A DNA stretch of 34,862 nt, taken from Sporichthya sp. GTDB lineage: Bacteria > Actinomycetota > Actinomycetes > Sporichthyales > Sporichthyaceae. A program made the position numbers and the translations under genes. This document shows positions 1 to 9,067 of the stretch, one piece after another. Each line of letters starts with the position of its first letter. Within the stretch, counting starts at the first letter, position 1. Under the pieces are notes generated by a model, which had not been told where the DNA came from, did no database searches, and saw only the letters and a list, made by a program, of their open reading frames with translations. The DNA is taken from contig NZ_JACDFE010000015.1 of NCBI RefSeq assembly GCF_013815995.1, positions 1 to 34,862 of the forward strand, read 5' to 3'.

Positions 1-58
1 GGCTGCGGGCGACGCGAACGACGTCGTCGCGGAACTCTTTGGGGTGGGGTTTCGGCAC
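1..58 (-). CDS. IS3-type transposase OrfA, N-terminus only (runs off left edge)
   Basis: Reading leftward from a GTG at 58, the first 19 codons give MPKPHPKEFRDDVVRVARS (first residue read as Met). This matches the usual start of actinobacterial IS3-type helix-turn-helix OrfA proteins, recalled as xPKPxPxEFRxDVVxVAR. A GGAAGGA ribosome binding site lies about 8 bases upstream; an in-frame ATG at 67 has no usable spacing. Only the DNA-binding N-terminus is in the window, so I cannot tell whether the gene is intact. It differs from the IS3 element at 19938-21291, whose OrfA starts MSRGTHYSPELRERAV. Confidence 0.65.
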   Translation of the reverse strand, partial: MPKPHPKEFRDDVVRVARS

Positions 59-285
59 AGTGCACATCCTTCCAGCGGCACCTCTCGGCACCACAGTTCA
101 GATGTCACCTACTCGTGCAGCAGACCCAACTGACCCGTCCGCGGAGGGAGGAGACCGGCTAGGTTGGGGGTTGCCCCCCAGTGCCCACCGCCCCCGGCAC
201 GGCACTGCTAACGCTGCTTGTATTCACAGAAGATGCGTCTACGATTTCGGCGCAAGCTCCTCCTCGGCGCGGAGATGGAGGGTTC

Positions 286-2946
286 GTGGTGCATTGGCCT
301 GTCGTGGGCAGAAGTCATGAGTTGGCTGTCGCCCGAGCGTCTCTAGAGCGCGGCGAGGCTGGCCTTGTGCTGGCCGGGCCGGCTGGCGCGGGTAAGACGG
401 CCCTCGCCCAGGAGATTATGGAGATCGCAGTCTCACTGCGCCTCTACGTGCGGCGGGTCACCGCTACGAAGACTGCGTCGGCCATTCCGCTCGGGGCGAT
501 GGCTTCCGTGCTCCCGGGATTTGTTCCTTCCGAACGCGATATCGACAATCGGGTGAGTCTCCTGCTCCGGGCACGCGCGGCGCTGCTGGAGAAGGCAGGC
601 GGCCGTCGCGCCGTGTTCCTGGTCGACGATGCTCACCTGCTCGATGAGACTTCGGCGACTCTTATCCACAGCCTGGTCTCCAGTACCGACGCCTACGGTT
701 TACTCACCGTCCGTGACGACCAACCGTGTCCGGATGCAGTGGCGGTGCTGTGGAAGGACGGACTGGTCGAACGCATCGAGGTGCGCTCCCTCTCGGCGAC
801 GCACATTGAGGAAGTGCTGTCCACTGTTCTGGGCGGTCGAATCGAGCGCCGGACCCTAACCCAGTTCTGCGAGCGCTCGCGGGGGAATGCACTGTTCCTT
901 CGGGAGCTCTTCCGGAGTGCTGATGCCGCCGAGCAGTTGGTGAATGAGGGAGGCGTCTGGCGCCTTCGCGGGGATCTCGCCCCCTCTCATCGGCTCACGG
1001 AGATTGTCGGCGCCCAGATCGCGGGACTTACTGACAAACAAAAGCAGATGTTGGAGCTGATCGCCTTTAGCGAGCCGGTCGGGCCGGGCGAGCTGGCCCA
1101 CGTGGGCGAGCTCGCGTCCGTGAACCAGCTTGAGGATCGGGGTCTGGTCGCGAGTGCGAAGGACGGCTCTCGTCTGGTCATCCGCGTTGTGCAGCCGGTC
1201 GTCGGTGACGTCGTCCTCAGCCGGGTGTCAGACCTGCGGCGCCGGGAGATGGCGATGGCCCTGGCCGAGGCGAGTGAGGCCACAGGCGCGCGTCGCCACA
1301 CCGACTTGCTCCGGATCGCGACCTGGCGGCTGGAGAGTGGAGGGGCGAAGCCACACCTGATGCTCGCCGCCGCCGCGGCTGCGCGCTGGCATCACGACTA
1401 CGAGCTGGGGTACCGCCTGGCTCGTGCAGCCGTGGAAGCTGGTGGTGGCTTCGACGCCTGCCTTCTTGCGGCTCAGCTCGAGGGCCTACGTGGCGACAGT
1501 GCTAGTTGCGAGCGCTCCCTGGCTGCGCTCGGACAGACGGCTTCGACGGACGCCGAACGCGCCCTGGTCGCCATGAACGAGTTGGACGGGATCGTCTTTC
1601 ACTCCGGCCGATTCGACGAGGGTCTCGGGCGTGCGGAACAGGCGCTCGCCACCATTAGCGATCCGGTGTGGCGCGACGAGATCCTGGCCAGGGTTTCTGG
1701 AATTCATCTTGGTCTGGGCGGGCCGCGGGCGTGCGCCGAGCTGGCCGAGCAGTTGCTGGAGCGGGCCTCGGGACGCGCGTACGGCTGGGCCTGCATTACC
1801 GGTGCCTACAGCCTGGGCCGGCTCGGCCGGCACAGCGCGTCCATGGACGCATCGGCCCGTGGACTCGCGATTCGCGATTCCTTGGAACGCCCGCTGGACT
1901 GGGATCCTTGCCTCTACCGGTATTTCGTTTTGCAGTCGTTGGCCCAACTCGGCCGAGTCATGGAGGCATTCGCACGTGCGAATGCCGAACGAGACGAGGC
2001 GATCGCGGACGGCAACCCTGATGGCCAGGCCTACGCGTCGTTGTTCTTGGGTCAGCTCGCCTGTGAACGCGGGCAGGGCCAGGAGGCTGTCGACAGCCTG
2101 CGCGAAGCCGAAGACATCTTCCGGATGCTCGGGCGTCCGGGGCAGGTCCAGTTCTGCCTCGCCTACATGGTCGCCGCGCAAGCGGTCCTTGCTGACGCCA
2201 ACGGGGCGCGCGAGTCTGTGGCGGCCATCGAACTGCTCGGCTCCAGCGAAGAGCACAGTCCGGTCGCTACCGACATCCAGTTCTCCAAGGCTTGGGTCGC
2301 AATTGCCGACGGCGACTTGCCGCTCGCGCGGGACCTCTTGTCTTCCACTGCCAAGGCTGGACAGACCCGAGGCGACCACGTGGCGGAGGTGGCCGCACTC
2401 CATGTCCTCGCGCGCATCGGTTACCCCGCGGAAGCCCTGGGCCGGCTAGAGGAGCTGGCCGAGCTCATGGAGGGCGACCTCATTCAGCTCCGACTCGCGC
2501 ACGTGCGGGCGCTCAAGAACGCCGACGCACCTGAACTCAACCGTGCCTCCCGAGCCTTCGAGGACATGGGCCTCACCTTGCTCGCGGCGGAAAGCGCGGC
2601 CGACGAGGCGCTCGTGTACCGACGTGCCTGCGACACCCGGTGCGCGGGCCGGGCTGCTCAGGTCAGGTCGAGGGCCTTGGCTGAGCTCTGCCCGGGCGTT
2701 TCCACCCCGGCGCTGCAGGACGTCCCGGCACGCGCTGCCCTCACCCGCGCAGAACGCGAGGTCGCGCTGCTCGCGAGCGCCCACACGAATAAGGAGATCG
2801 CGGACAAGCTCTTCCTGTCAGTGCGCACGGTCGAGAATCACCTGCAGCATGCGTACAAGAAGCTGGGCATCGGCAGCCGCGCGGAACTGGTGCCCGCGCT
2901 TTCCGCGAATGGCGATCCGGCGTCGAGGCCGTTAGTGCTCCGCTGA
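286..2946 (+). CDS. LuxR-family transcriptional regulator with AAA-type ATPase domain (LAL type)
   Basis: This is a protein of about 886 residues with the layout of large ATP-binding LuxR regulators. It has an N-terminal P-loop NTPase with Walker A GPAGAGKT at residues 31-38 and a Walker B-like VFLVDDAH about 75 residues later. A long alpha-helical TPR-like middle follows, then a C-terminal GerE/LuxR helix-turn-helix (LTRAEREVALLASAHTNKE...SVRTVENHLQHAYKKLGI). I chose the GTG at 286 because GGAGG sits about 5 bases upstream and the family normally begins just before the VVGRxxEL motif. An in-frame GTG at 181 would add 35 unconserved residues and lies directly behind a small G/C hairpin (165-180). 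The gene is first in line before the catabolic operon, so it is the best local candidate regulator of the palindrome sites. Ligand and mode of action are unknown. Confidence 0.9.
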   Translation: MVHWPVVGRSHELAVARASLERGEAGLVLAGPAGAGKTALAQEIMEIAVSLRLYVRRVTATKTASAIPLGAMASVLPGFVPSERDIDNRVSLLLRARAALLEKAGGRRAVFLVDDAHLLDETSATLIHSLVSSTDAYGLLTVRDDQPCPDAVAVLWKDGLVERIEVRSLSATHIEEVLSTVLGGRIERRTLTQFCERSRGNALFLRELFRSADAAEQLVNEGGVWRLRGDLAPSHRLTEIVGAQIAGLTDKQKQMLELIAFSEPVGPGELAHVGELASVNQLEDRGLVASAKDGSRLVIRVVQPVVGDVVLSRVSDLRRREMAMALAEASEATGARRHTDLLRIATWRLESGGAKPHLMLAAAAAARWHHDYELGYRLARAAVEAGGGFDACLLAAQLEGLRGDSASCERSLAALGQTASTDAERALVAMNELDGIVFHSGRFDEGLGRAEQALATISDPVWRDEILARVSGIHLGLGGPRACAELAEQLLERASGRAYGWACITGAYSLGRLGRHSASMDASARGLAIRDSLERPLDWDPCLYRYFVLQSLAQLGRVMEAFARANAERDEAIADGNPDGQAYASLFLGQLACERGQGQEAVDSLREAEDIFRMLGRPGQVQFCLAYMVAAQAVLADANGARESVAAIELLGSSEEHSPVATDIQFSKAWVAIADGDLPLARDLLSSTAKAGQTRGDHVAEVAALHVLARIGYPAEALGRLEELAELMEGDLIQLRLAHVRALKNADAPELNRASRAFEDMGLTLLAAESAADEALVYRRACDTRCAGRAAQVRSRALAELCPGVSTPALQDVPARAALTRAEREVALLASAHTNKEIADKLFLSVRTVENHLQHAYKKLGIGSRAELVPALSANGDPASRPLVLR

Positions 2947-2983
2947 CGTTGCCAGGTCCGCTCGACCGCGAGTACCGACGCTC

Positions 2984-3000
2984 TGAGTACCGATCACTCA
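2984..3000. promoter_or_regulatory. Palindromic operator, site 1 (TGAGTA-N5-CACTCA)
   Basis: TGAGTA CCGAT CACTCA lies in the gap between the LAL regulator and the 2-oxoacid ferredoxin oxidoreductase gene, 58 bases before the latter's chosen start. One base departs from the TGAGTA/TACTCA consensus. A second GAGTACCGA lies 14 bases upstream as a direct repeat. It is one of eight such sites in the window. Confidence 0.6.
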
Positions 3001-3058
3001 TGCTGGCCGCGCCCGGCTCGGCTGACATAAGAGGGTGTGGTCTCCTGAAAGCGTCGTC

Positions 3059-6000
3059 ATGCTCGGTGGTCGTTACACCGCGGATGACGGTCTCCACTTC
3101 CTCACCGGCATCGGGGCATTGGTCCGTCTGCCGCTGACGCAGATGCGGCGGGACCGCTCCGCAGGTCTGCAGACCCGTGCCTTCATTTCGGGCTACCCGG
3201 GCTCGCCCCTCGGGGGATTGGACTCCGAACTACTGCGCCGCCGGAAGTTGCTCGTTGAGCACGGCATCGTGCACGAGCCGGGCATCAACGAGGAGCTAGC
3301 CGCCACTGCGGTCTTTGGCTCCCAGGTCGCCACGGTCACCGAAGGGTTCGAGGGCGACGGCGTGCTCGGAGTCTGGTACGGCAAAGCGCCGGGCCTGGAC
3401 CGGGCCGCCGATGCGATACGTCACGCGAACCTGGCCGGAACGGGCCCTCGCAGCGGAGTGGTCGCCCTGGTCGGCGACGACCCCGCTTGCAAATCGTCGT
3501 CGTTGCCCTCCGCGAGTGAGGGCATGTGCGCGGACCTGGGGATGCCCATCCTTCACCCCGGCACCACCCAGGACCTTCTCGACCTGGGTCGGCACGCGGT
3601 AGCCCTCTCGCGGGCCAGTGGGTTGTGGGTCGCGCTGAAGGTTGTCACGGCCGTCGCGGACGCTACGGCGACCGTTGCGCTCGGGCCAGGAGATGTCGAG
3701 CCGCTGCTCCCGCCCGGTTCCGGGACGCATCGGACGGCCGCGAAGTTACACCAACCATTCTCGCCGGAGCTGGAACGAGACCTGGTCGAGCGCCGGATCC
3801 CCCTGGCTCGCGCCTACGGCGCGCTCAACGGGCTGAACTCCACGGTGACCGGTCAGAGCGAAGCCTGGCTCGGGATCATCGCACCGGGACACACCTTCGT
3901 CGATCTGCTGGAGGCGGCTCGCATTCTCGGGCTCGAACCCGACGAACTCGGTCAGCTCGGCATACGCGTCATGAACCTGCGACAGACCTTCCCGCTCGAC
4001 CGGGACGAGCTGCGTCGCTTTGCTCGCGGGCTGACCGAACTGCTGGTCATCGAGGAGAAGAAGCCGTTCGTCGAAGACCAGGTGAGGAGTGCGCTGTTCG
4101 GCATGCCGGACCTGCCGCGGGTGGTCGGCAAGACGGATGAGAACGGGGCCACACTCGTCCAGGGTTGGGGAGCACTCGACGCGGACGCCGTCGCTAGGGT
4201 GCTGCGCCGGCGGTTGGAGCAGCGTGTCGAACCGAGCCGACTCCGCCCCCCGCCACCGGCGCCTCGCGTGGAGTTGACGGTCCTTCCCTCTCGCACTGCC
4301 TGGTTCTGTGCCGGCTGCCCGCACTCTTCGAGTACCCAGGTGCCGGCAGGGTCGATCGTGGGAACCGGGATTGGCTGTCACGCGCTTGCGTCGCGAATGG
4401 ATCCCGCCCGCACCGGGAACGTCTTGTCGAACACGCAGATGGGCGGTGAGGGAGCTCAATGGGTTGGCGCCGCGCCGTTCCTCCCACACCCGCACATGTT
4501 CCAGAACCTCGGTGACGGAACGCTATTCCACTCGGGCTGGTTGGCGATCCGCTTCGCCGTGGCCGCCGACAGCAACGTGACCTACAAGCTGCTGTACAAC
4601 GGCGCGGTGTCGATGACTGGCGGGCAGGACCCCGTCGGGATTCGCTCGGTAGGCGACCTGGCGCGTGGACTGCTGGCCGAGGGCGTGGGACGCATCATCG
4701 TCACCACCGACGATCCCGCGGGTTACGACAGGTCCGCCTTGCCTGCCGGGGTCCCGGTCTGGGACCGGAGCAGGCTCATCGCGGCGCAGGAAGCCCTCGC
4801 GGCTGAGCCCGGCGTCACGGTGTTGATCCACGACCAGGCGTGCGCAGCCGAACTCCGACGCGCGCGCAAACGCGGCCTCGCCCCGAAGCCGCTCGAGCTG
4901 ATCGCCATCAACAGTCGGGTCTGTGAGGGATGCGGCGACTGCGGGGTGAAGAGCACATGTCTGTCCTTGCACCCGCTACCTACGGACTACGGGATCAAAA
5001 CCACGGTCCATCAGGGGTCCTGCAACAACGACCGATCGTGCCTGGCCGGTGACTGCCCCAGCTTCCTGATGGTCACCCCGGGTTCTGCGGACGAGGTCGG
5101 CGCCGCGGCGGCTCTCCCTCCCATACCTGCCCAGATTCCTGAACCGATACCCCGGGCCCACGGTGACGAAACCGTCATCCGCATGGTCGGCGTCGGTGGG
5201 ACAGGAGTTGTGACGACGGCTCAGATCCTCGGTATGGCGGCGGCTTTCGACGGCTGGACGGTACACGGCCTCGACCAGACGGGCTTGTCCCAGAAGGCCG
5301 GCCCTGTCGTCTCGGACCTGAGGATCTCGGCCGGAGCGGGAACCGCTTCGGGAAGAGTCTCCTCCCGTGGAATCGACCTCCTCCTCGCCTTCGACGCACT
5401 GACTGCCGTCGCGCCGGAGAACCTGTTCGGACTGCGGCTCGATGCCACGCTCGCCGTCGGCAGCACCACCCGGACCCCGACTGGTGCGATGGTTGGCCGG
5501 CCGGGCTCGGAGGTGGAGGACCTTTCGCCGCTTCCCGATCGAATCGCGGGGCTCGTGGAGCAGGCGCATTGGACCGACGCCGAAGCAGAAGCCGAACGCC
5601 TGACCGGTGACGTTAGTGGTGCGAACCTCTTGCTCGTAGGAGTCGCCTATCAACACGGCGGGCTGCCCGTTAGTGCCGCTGCACTCGAGCAGGCGATCCG
5701 AGAGAACGGCGTATCCGTCGAGTCGAACCTCAACGCCTTCCGATGGGGCCGTGCCCTGGCTGCGGGGCTCGATCCGGCCTCGCACCCCGAAGTCAAACGG
5801 CCCGAGCTACCGAAAGCGTTGCGCGATCTCCTGGCCGAAGTGCACGAGGACGCCAGAGAGCTGGCTTCGCGTCGTGCGGCGGATCTCATGGCGTATCAGC
5901 ACCGCCGTTATGCCCGTGAGTATCTCCTCATCGTGCGACGTGCCTCCGGCACGGGGAGCGGCGGGTTCACGGTGGCGGTCGCGGACAACCTTCACCGCCT

Positions 6001-6463
6001 GATGGCGTACAAGGACGAGTACGAGGTTGCCCGGCTCCACACGACCGTCGAGGCCCGCGCCGAGGTCGAGGCGGTAGGCGGGAAGGGAGCGCGGGCGACG
6101 GTCATGCTGCATCCCCCCGCGTTGCGCGCCGTCGGGCTCAAGCGGAAGCTCCGTTTCGGGCCTCGCGCGTACGTGTTGCTGCGCGCCCTCGCGGCCTCTC
6201 GCCACCTTCGCGGAACGCCCTTCGATCCCTTTGGCTTCGCGCACCTCCGCCGCGTCGAACGGGCCCTGCGCGACGAGTACGTGGAGCTCGTCGACCGACT
6301 TGTGGCCGAACTACCGGTGCGGGGTGAAGAGGCGGTCATGCGGATCGCGTCGCTCCCGACGTTGGTGAGGGGCTACGAGACCGTCAAGCTCGCCAATGTG
6401 GAGCGCTATCGTGCGGCGATCGCTCGGGAGCTCGAGGCCGACATCACCGCGGGAGTTGGGTAG
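3059..6463 (+). CDS. Indolepyruvate-type 2-oxoacid ferredoxin oxidoreductase, alpha-gamma fusion
   Basis: The protein is about 1134 residues and fuses the two IorA/IorB-like subunits. Such enzymes decarboxylate an aryl or branched 2-oxoacid to the acyl-CoA and reduce ferredoxin. The N-terminal pyrimidine-binding region has SGYPGSPLGGLD. The thiamine-diphosphate region has CAGCPHSSST with its first Cys at residue 417. A cysteine cluster (CEGCGDCG from residue 622, then CNNDRSC and DCP) should hold [4Fe-4S] centres. The gamma domain (VGVGGTGVVTTAQILG) follows, then a C-terminal extension common in bacterial fused forms. The ATG at 3059 starts LGGRYTADDGLHFLTG, a conserved beginning, with GAAAG about 7 bases upstream; an in-frame GTG at 3035 is possible. 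It begins the long (+) catabolic operon. The true 2-oxoacid is unknown, and no ferredoxin gene is seen in the window. Confidence 0.9.
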   Translation: MLGGRYTADDGLHFLTGIGALVRLPLTQMRRDRSAGLQTRAFISGYPGSPLGGLDSELLRRRKLLVEHGIVHEPGINEELAATAVFGSQVATVTEGFEGDGVLGVWYGKAPGLDRAADAIRHANLAGTGPRSGVVALVGDDPACKSSSLPSASEGMCADLGMPILHPGTTQDLLDLGRHAVALSRASGLWVALKVVTAVADATATVALGPGDVEPLLPPGSGTHRTAAKLHQPFSPELERDLVERRIPLARAYGALNGLNSTVTGQSEAWLGIIAPGHTFVDLLEAARILGLEPDELGQLGIRVMNLRQTFPLDRDELRRFARGLTELLVIEEKKPFVEDQVRSALFGMPDLPRVVGKTDENGATLVQGWGALDADAVARVLRRRLEQRVEPSRLRPPPPAPRVELTVLPSRTAWFCAGCPHSSSTQVPAGSIVGTGIGCHALASRMDPARTGNVLSNTQMGGEGAQWVGAAPFLPHPHMFQNLGDGTLFHSGWLAIRFAVAADSNVTYKLLYNGAVSMTGGQDPVGIRSVGDLARGLLAEGVGRIIVTTDDPAGYDRSALPAGVPVWDRSRLIAAQEALAAEPGVTVLIHDQACAAELRRARKRGLAPKPLELIAINSRVCEGCGDCGVKSTCLSLHPLPTDYGIKTTVHQGSCNNDRSCLAGDCPSFLMVTPGSADEVGAAAALPPIPAQIPEPIPRAHGDETVIRMVGVGGTGVVTTAQILGMAAAFDGWTVHGLDQTGLSQKAGPVVSDLRISAGAGTASGRVSSRGIDLLLAFDALTAVAPENLFGLRLDATLAVGSTTRTPTGAMVGRPGSEVEDLSPLPDRIAGLVEQAHWTDAEAEAERLTGDVSGANLLLVGVAYQHGGLPVSAAALEQAIRENGVSVESNLNAFRWGRALAAGLDPASHPEVKRPELPKALRDLLAEVHEDARELASRRAADLMAYQHRRYAREYLLIVRRASGTGSGGFTVAVADNLHRLMAYKDEYEVARLHTTVEARAEVEAVGGKGARATVMLHPPALRAVGLKRKLRFGPRAYVLLRALAASRHLRGTPFDPFGFAHLRRVERALRDEYVELVDRLVAELPVRGEEAVMRIASLPTLVRGYETVKLANVERYRAAIARELEADITAGVG

Positions 6464-6473
6464 GCGCTACTCA
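6457..6473. promoter_or_regulatory. Palindromic operator, site 2 (TGGGTA-N5-TACTCA)
   Basis: TGGGTA GGCGC TACTCA overlaps the last codons of the oxidoreductase gene and sits 35 bases before the amidohydrolase start. It has one mismatch to the consensus arms. It suggests an internal promoter, so genes from 6509 onward may be transcribed separately as well as by read-through. Confidence 0.5.
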
Positions 6474-6508
6474 TGTTCGTGGTGCGGTAGTGCGAGTGGG
6501 ATTGGCCC

Positions 6509-7774
6509 ATGGCGACGAGCACTCGAACCACGGTCGGTAGGACCCAGACGGTTGCGTCCAGGGCGGGTAACACCACCGTCACTTTCCTGCCAGAACCGGA
6601 GAAGCGGCACCGCTACTACACGGTGGTCTCCGCCGACGACCACCTCGTAGAACCCCCCGGGATGTTCGATGGACGGGCCCCGCAGGCGTACGCGGACCGG
6701 GTTCCGCGTATCGAGGAGTTCGACGGCGGCGCGCAGGCCTGGGTCTACGACGGCAACGTGCTGCCGACGGTCGGCCTTGCTGCTGTGGTGGGTCGTCCGG
6801 TCACCGAGTACAGCGCCGAGCCCACCCGCTTCGAGCACATGCGCCGGGGAGCATGGGACCCCGTGGCCCGACTGGCCGACATGGACCTCGACGGCATCTA
6901 TGCCTCGGTCAATTTCCCGTCGCACCTCGCCGGCTTCGGGGGCGGCCGGCTGCAGACGATCGTGAAGGACCCCGATCTCGCGTTCGCCACGGTCCGCGCC
7001 TGGAACGACTGGAACCTCGAGGAATGGGCCGGGGGAAGCAACGGCCGCCTCGTGCCCTGCCAGTTGCCGTTCCTGCTCGACCCGGTCAAGGGAGCCGCCG
7101 AGATCCGCGCGAACGCTGAGCGAGGCGTACGGCTGGTGACCTTCCCCGAATCGCCGGACGATCTCGGCCTTCCGTCGATCTTCACCGATCATTGGGACCC
7201 CATCTTCGCTGCGTGCGAGGAGACCGGGACGGTCGTCAATCTTCACATCGGTTCCGGTGGTGCGCTGCCCCCCACCCGGGACGGCGCTCCCGCCGACGTT
7301 GTGGCCGTTCTGTTCGGCATGTATGCGATGCACACCGCGGTTGACTGGGTCTACTCGATGGTTCCGCTGCGATTCCCCAACCTGAAGATCTGCCTTGCTG
7401 AGGGCGGGATCGGGTGGGTCGCCGGGCTCCTCGATCGGCTTGAGCACACGCACCGGATGCACCGTGACATGTACGGGACGTGGCCCGCGGGTGCGACTGC
7501 CCCGGCCGACGTCGCGCGCAGCAGCTTCTGGTACTGCATGCTCGAGGACCCCTCGTCGGTGTCGCAGCGTCATCTCATTGGGATTGACCACATCATGGTG
7601 GAGGTCGACTACCCGCACGCGGACAGCACCTGGCCCAACTCTCAGGAGCATCTGCACCACCACCTCAAGGATCTGCCGGCGGACGAGGTTGAAGCGATGA
7701 CGTGGCGTACCGCTTCCACGCTCTTCGGCGTGGACGTCCCCGCCGCGGTGGTCGCTGACCCGAATAGCTTCTGA
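6509..7774 (+). CDS. Amidohydrolase family (amidohydrolase_2) metal-dependent hydrolase
   Basis: The 421-residue protein fits the TIM-barrel amidohydrolase_2 family, whose members are hydrolases or non-oxidative decarboxylases of aromatic and cyclic acids. Visible motifs are an N-terminal SADDHLVEPP (the metal-binding strand, of the DxHxxE form), NLHIGSGG in the middle, EGGIGWV, and a late VDYPHADSTWP with the Asp/His expected near the metal. An unusual leader of about 30 residues precedes the barrel. No strong ribosome binding site is seen before the ATG. Its stop lies 12 bases before the next gene. It could open a lactone or ring or decarboxylate an intermediate; the sequence does not decide. 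Confidence 0.85.
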   Translation: MATSTRTTVGRTQTVASRAGNTTVTFLPEPEKRHRYYTVVSADDHLVEPPGMFDGRAPQAYADRVPRIEEFDGGAQAWVYDGNVLPTVGLAAVVGRPVTEYSAEPTRFEHMRRGAWDPVARLADMDLDGIYASVNFPSHLAGFGGGRLQTIVKDPDLAFATVRAWNDWNLEEWAGGSNGRLVPCQLPFLLDPVKGAAEIRANAERGVRLVTFPESPDDLGLPSIFTDHWDPIFAACEETGTVVNLHIGSGGALPPTRDGAPADVVAVLFGMYAMHTAVDWVYSMVPLRFPNLKICLAEGGIGWVAGLLDRLEHTHRMHRDMYGTWPAGATAPADVARSSFWYCMLEDPSSVSQRHLIGIDHIMVEVDYPHADSTWPNSQEHLHHHLKDLPADEVEAMTWRTASTLFGVDVPAAVVADPNSF

Positions 7775-7786
7775 GGCCGTCGAGCG

Positions 7787-9067
7787 ATGGCGGTGCGTAA
7801 CTCGCTGCTGTCCGAGCTGACGATCCCGTCACTTCGGGCACCACTGGTCAACGTCGAGTCGTATCGACAGGTCGCGCGACGTCGGCTTCCTCGCTCCATC
7901 TTCGACTTCGTCGACGGCGGGGCGGGCGACGAGGTGACCACGCGAGCCAACGAGACGGCGTTCGCCGAGGCCACTTTCCGACCTCGGCCGATGGTGGATG
8001 TTGCTCAGCGCGACCTCAGCACCACCGTCTTGGGGCGTCGGGTGGAGATGCCCGTTTTGCTCGGGCCGGCTGGGAGCACACGTCTGGTCCATCCCGAGGG
8101 AGAACTGGCGGTCGCTCGCGCCGCGGCTCGGCTGGGCACGGTCTACGCCCTGAGCGCGGCTTCGAACTTCCCTCTCGAGGAGGTGGCCGACGCAGGCCGG
8201 GGCGCCACCCTCTGGTTCCAGGTCTACCACTGGAAGGACGCAGGGATCGTCGCGGATCTCGTAGCCCGAGCGAAGAATGCTGGCTTCCATGCTCTGTGCG
8301 TGACGATCGACGTTCCGTTGTCCGGTGTGAAGGACCGAGACCTGCGCAACGGGCTCACCATCCCGCCGCGGCTGACGGTGCGGAACGCCTTCGACACGTG
8401 CCGGCGCGTCCGCTGGCTGCGTGGTTTTGTCACGGGGGATCCGATCACGTTCAAGAACCTCGAGCCTTACAGCTTCGAGATGGCCGCCGGCGTCATGGGG
8501 CTGAGCACCTTCATGCGGGAGAAGCTCAACAACCCCTCATCGACGTGGGAGGACCTGCGCTGGTTGCGCGATCTCTGGGACGGGCCACTCGTCGTCAAGG
8601 GCGTTCTGACTGCCGACGCTGCGAGGCGCTGCTTCGACGCGGGAGCAGACGGGGTCGTCTGTTCCAACCACGGCGGACGGCAGCTCAACGGCAACCCGGC
8701 GTCCTTCGTGGCGCTGCCCGAGGTCTTGGAAGCGGCCCACAACCGCAACAAGGAGGTCTTCCTCGATGGCGGTGTCCGCCGAGGCACTGACGTGGTGAAG
8801 GCCTTGGCCGCGGGGGCGACTGCCTGCCTGGTGGCCCGGCCGTACCACTGGGGGCTGGTCGCCGATGGAGAAGACGGTGTGGTCGCGGTCGGCGAACATC
8901 TGCGCTCGGAGATCGACAACGTCCTCGCCCAACTCGGTGTGCCGCGGGCTGTAGACCTCGACCGAACTTCGATTCGCTGGGAGCGGATGTCGGAACGAGC
9001 CGCCGGCCACCTGCCCGAGCGAGTCCCCGATTGCTTGCCGGAGGACCCGCGTGTCGACGCCCGCTGA
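7787..9067 (+). CDS. FMN-dependent alpha-hydroxy-acid oxidizing protein (LldD/mandelate dehydrogenase-like)
   Basis: The 426-residue protein is a clear member of the FMN 2-hydroxyacid dehydrogenase/oxidase family. The family signature SNHGGRQL carries the catalytic His295 and Arg298. The N-terminal YRQVARRRLPRSIFDFVDGGAGDE, LLGPAGSTRL and DVPLSGVKDRDLRNG segments match the FMN and substrate pocket regions. The C-terminal VARPYHWGL closes the barrel, and about 40 poorly conserved residues follow. In this operon the expected role is oxidising a 2-hydroxyacid to the 2-oxoacid used by the ferredoxin oxidoreductase at 3059. That link is inference. Its end overlaps the next gene by 17 bases. Confidence 0.9.
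   Translation: MAVRNSLLSELTIPSLRAPLVNVESYRQVARRRLPRSIFDFVDGGAGDEVTTRANETAFAEATFRPRPMVDVAQRDLSTTVLGRRVEMPVLLGPAGSTRLVHPEGELAVARAAARLGTVYALSAASNFPLEEVADAGRGATLWFQVYHWKDAGIVADLVARAKNAGFHALCVTIDVPLSGVKDRDLRNGLTIPPRLTVRNAFDTCRRVRWLRGFVTGDPITFKNLEPYSFEMAAGVMGLSTFMREKLNNPSSTWEDLRWLRDLWDGPLVVKGVLTADAARRCFDAGADGVVCSNHGGRQLNGNPASFVALPEVLEAAHNRNKEVFLDGGVRRGTDVVKALAAGATACLVARPYHWGLVADGEDGVVAVGEHLRSEIDNVLAQLGVPRAVDLDRTSIRWERMSERAAGHLPERVPDCLPEDPRVDAR

Noticed and set aside
165-180. TGGGGG/CCCCCA hairpin before the regulator gene
   Set aside because: Stem of 6 with a 4-base loop and no T-run. It could be a weak terminator of an upstream unit, but the support is too thin to list.
1486-2403. Minus-strand open frame of 305 codons inside the LAL regulator gene
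   Set aside because: It is a shadow frame with no recognisable domain, entirely inside a well-supported gene.
6467-7663. Minus-strand open frame of 398 codons opposite the amidohydrolase
   Set aside because: Composition is that of an antisense shadow. The plus strand carries the family motifs and ribosome spacing.
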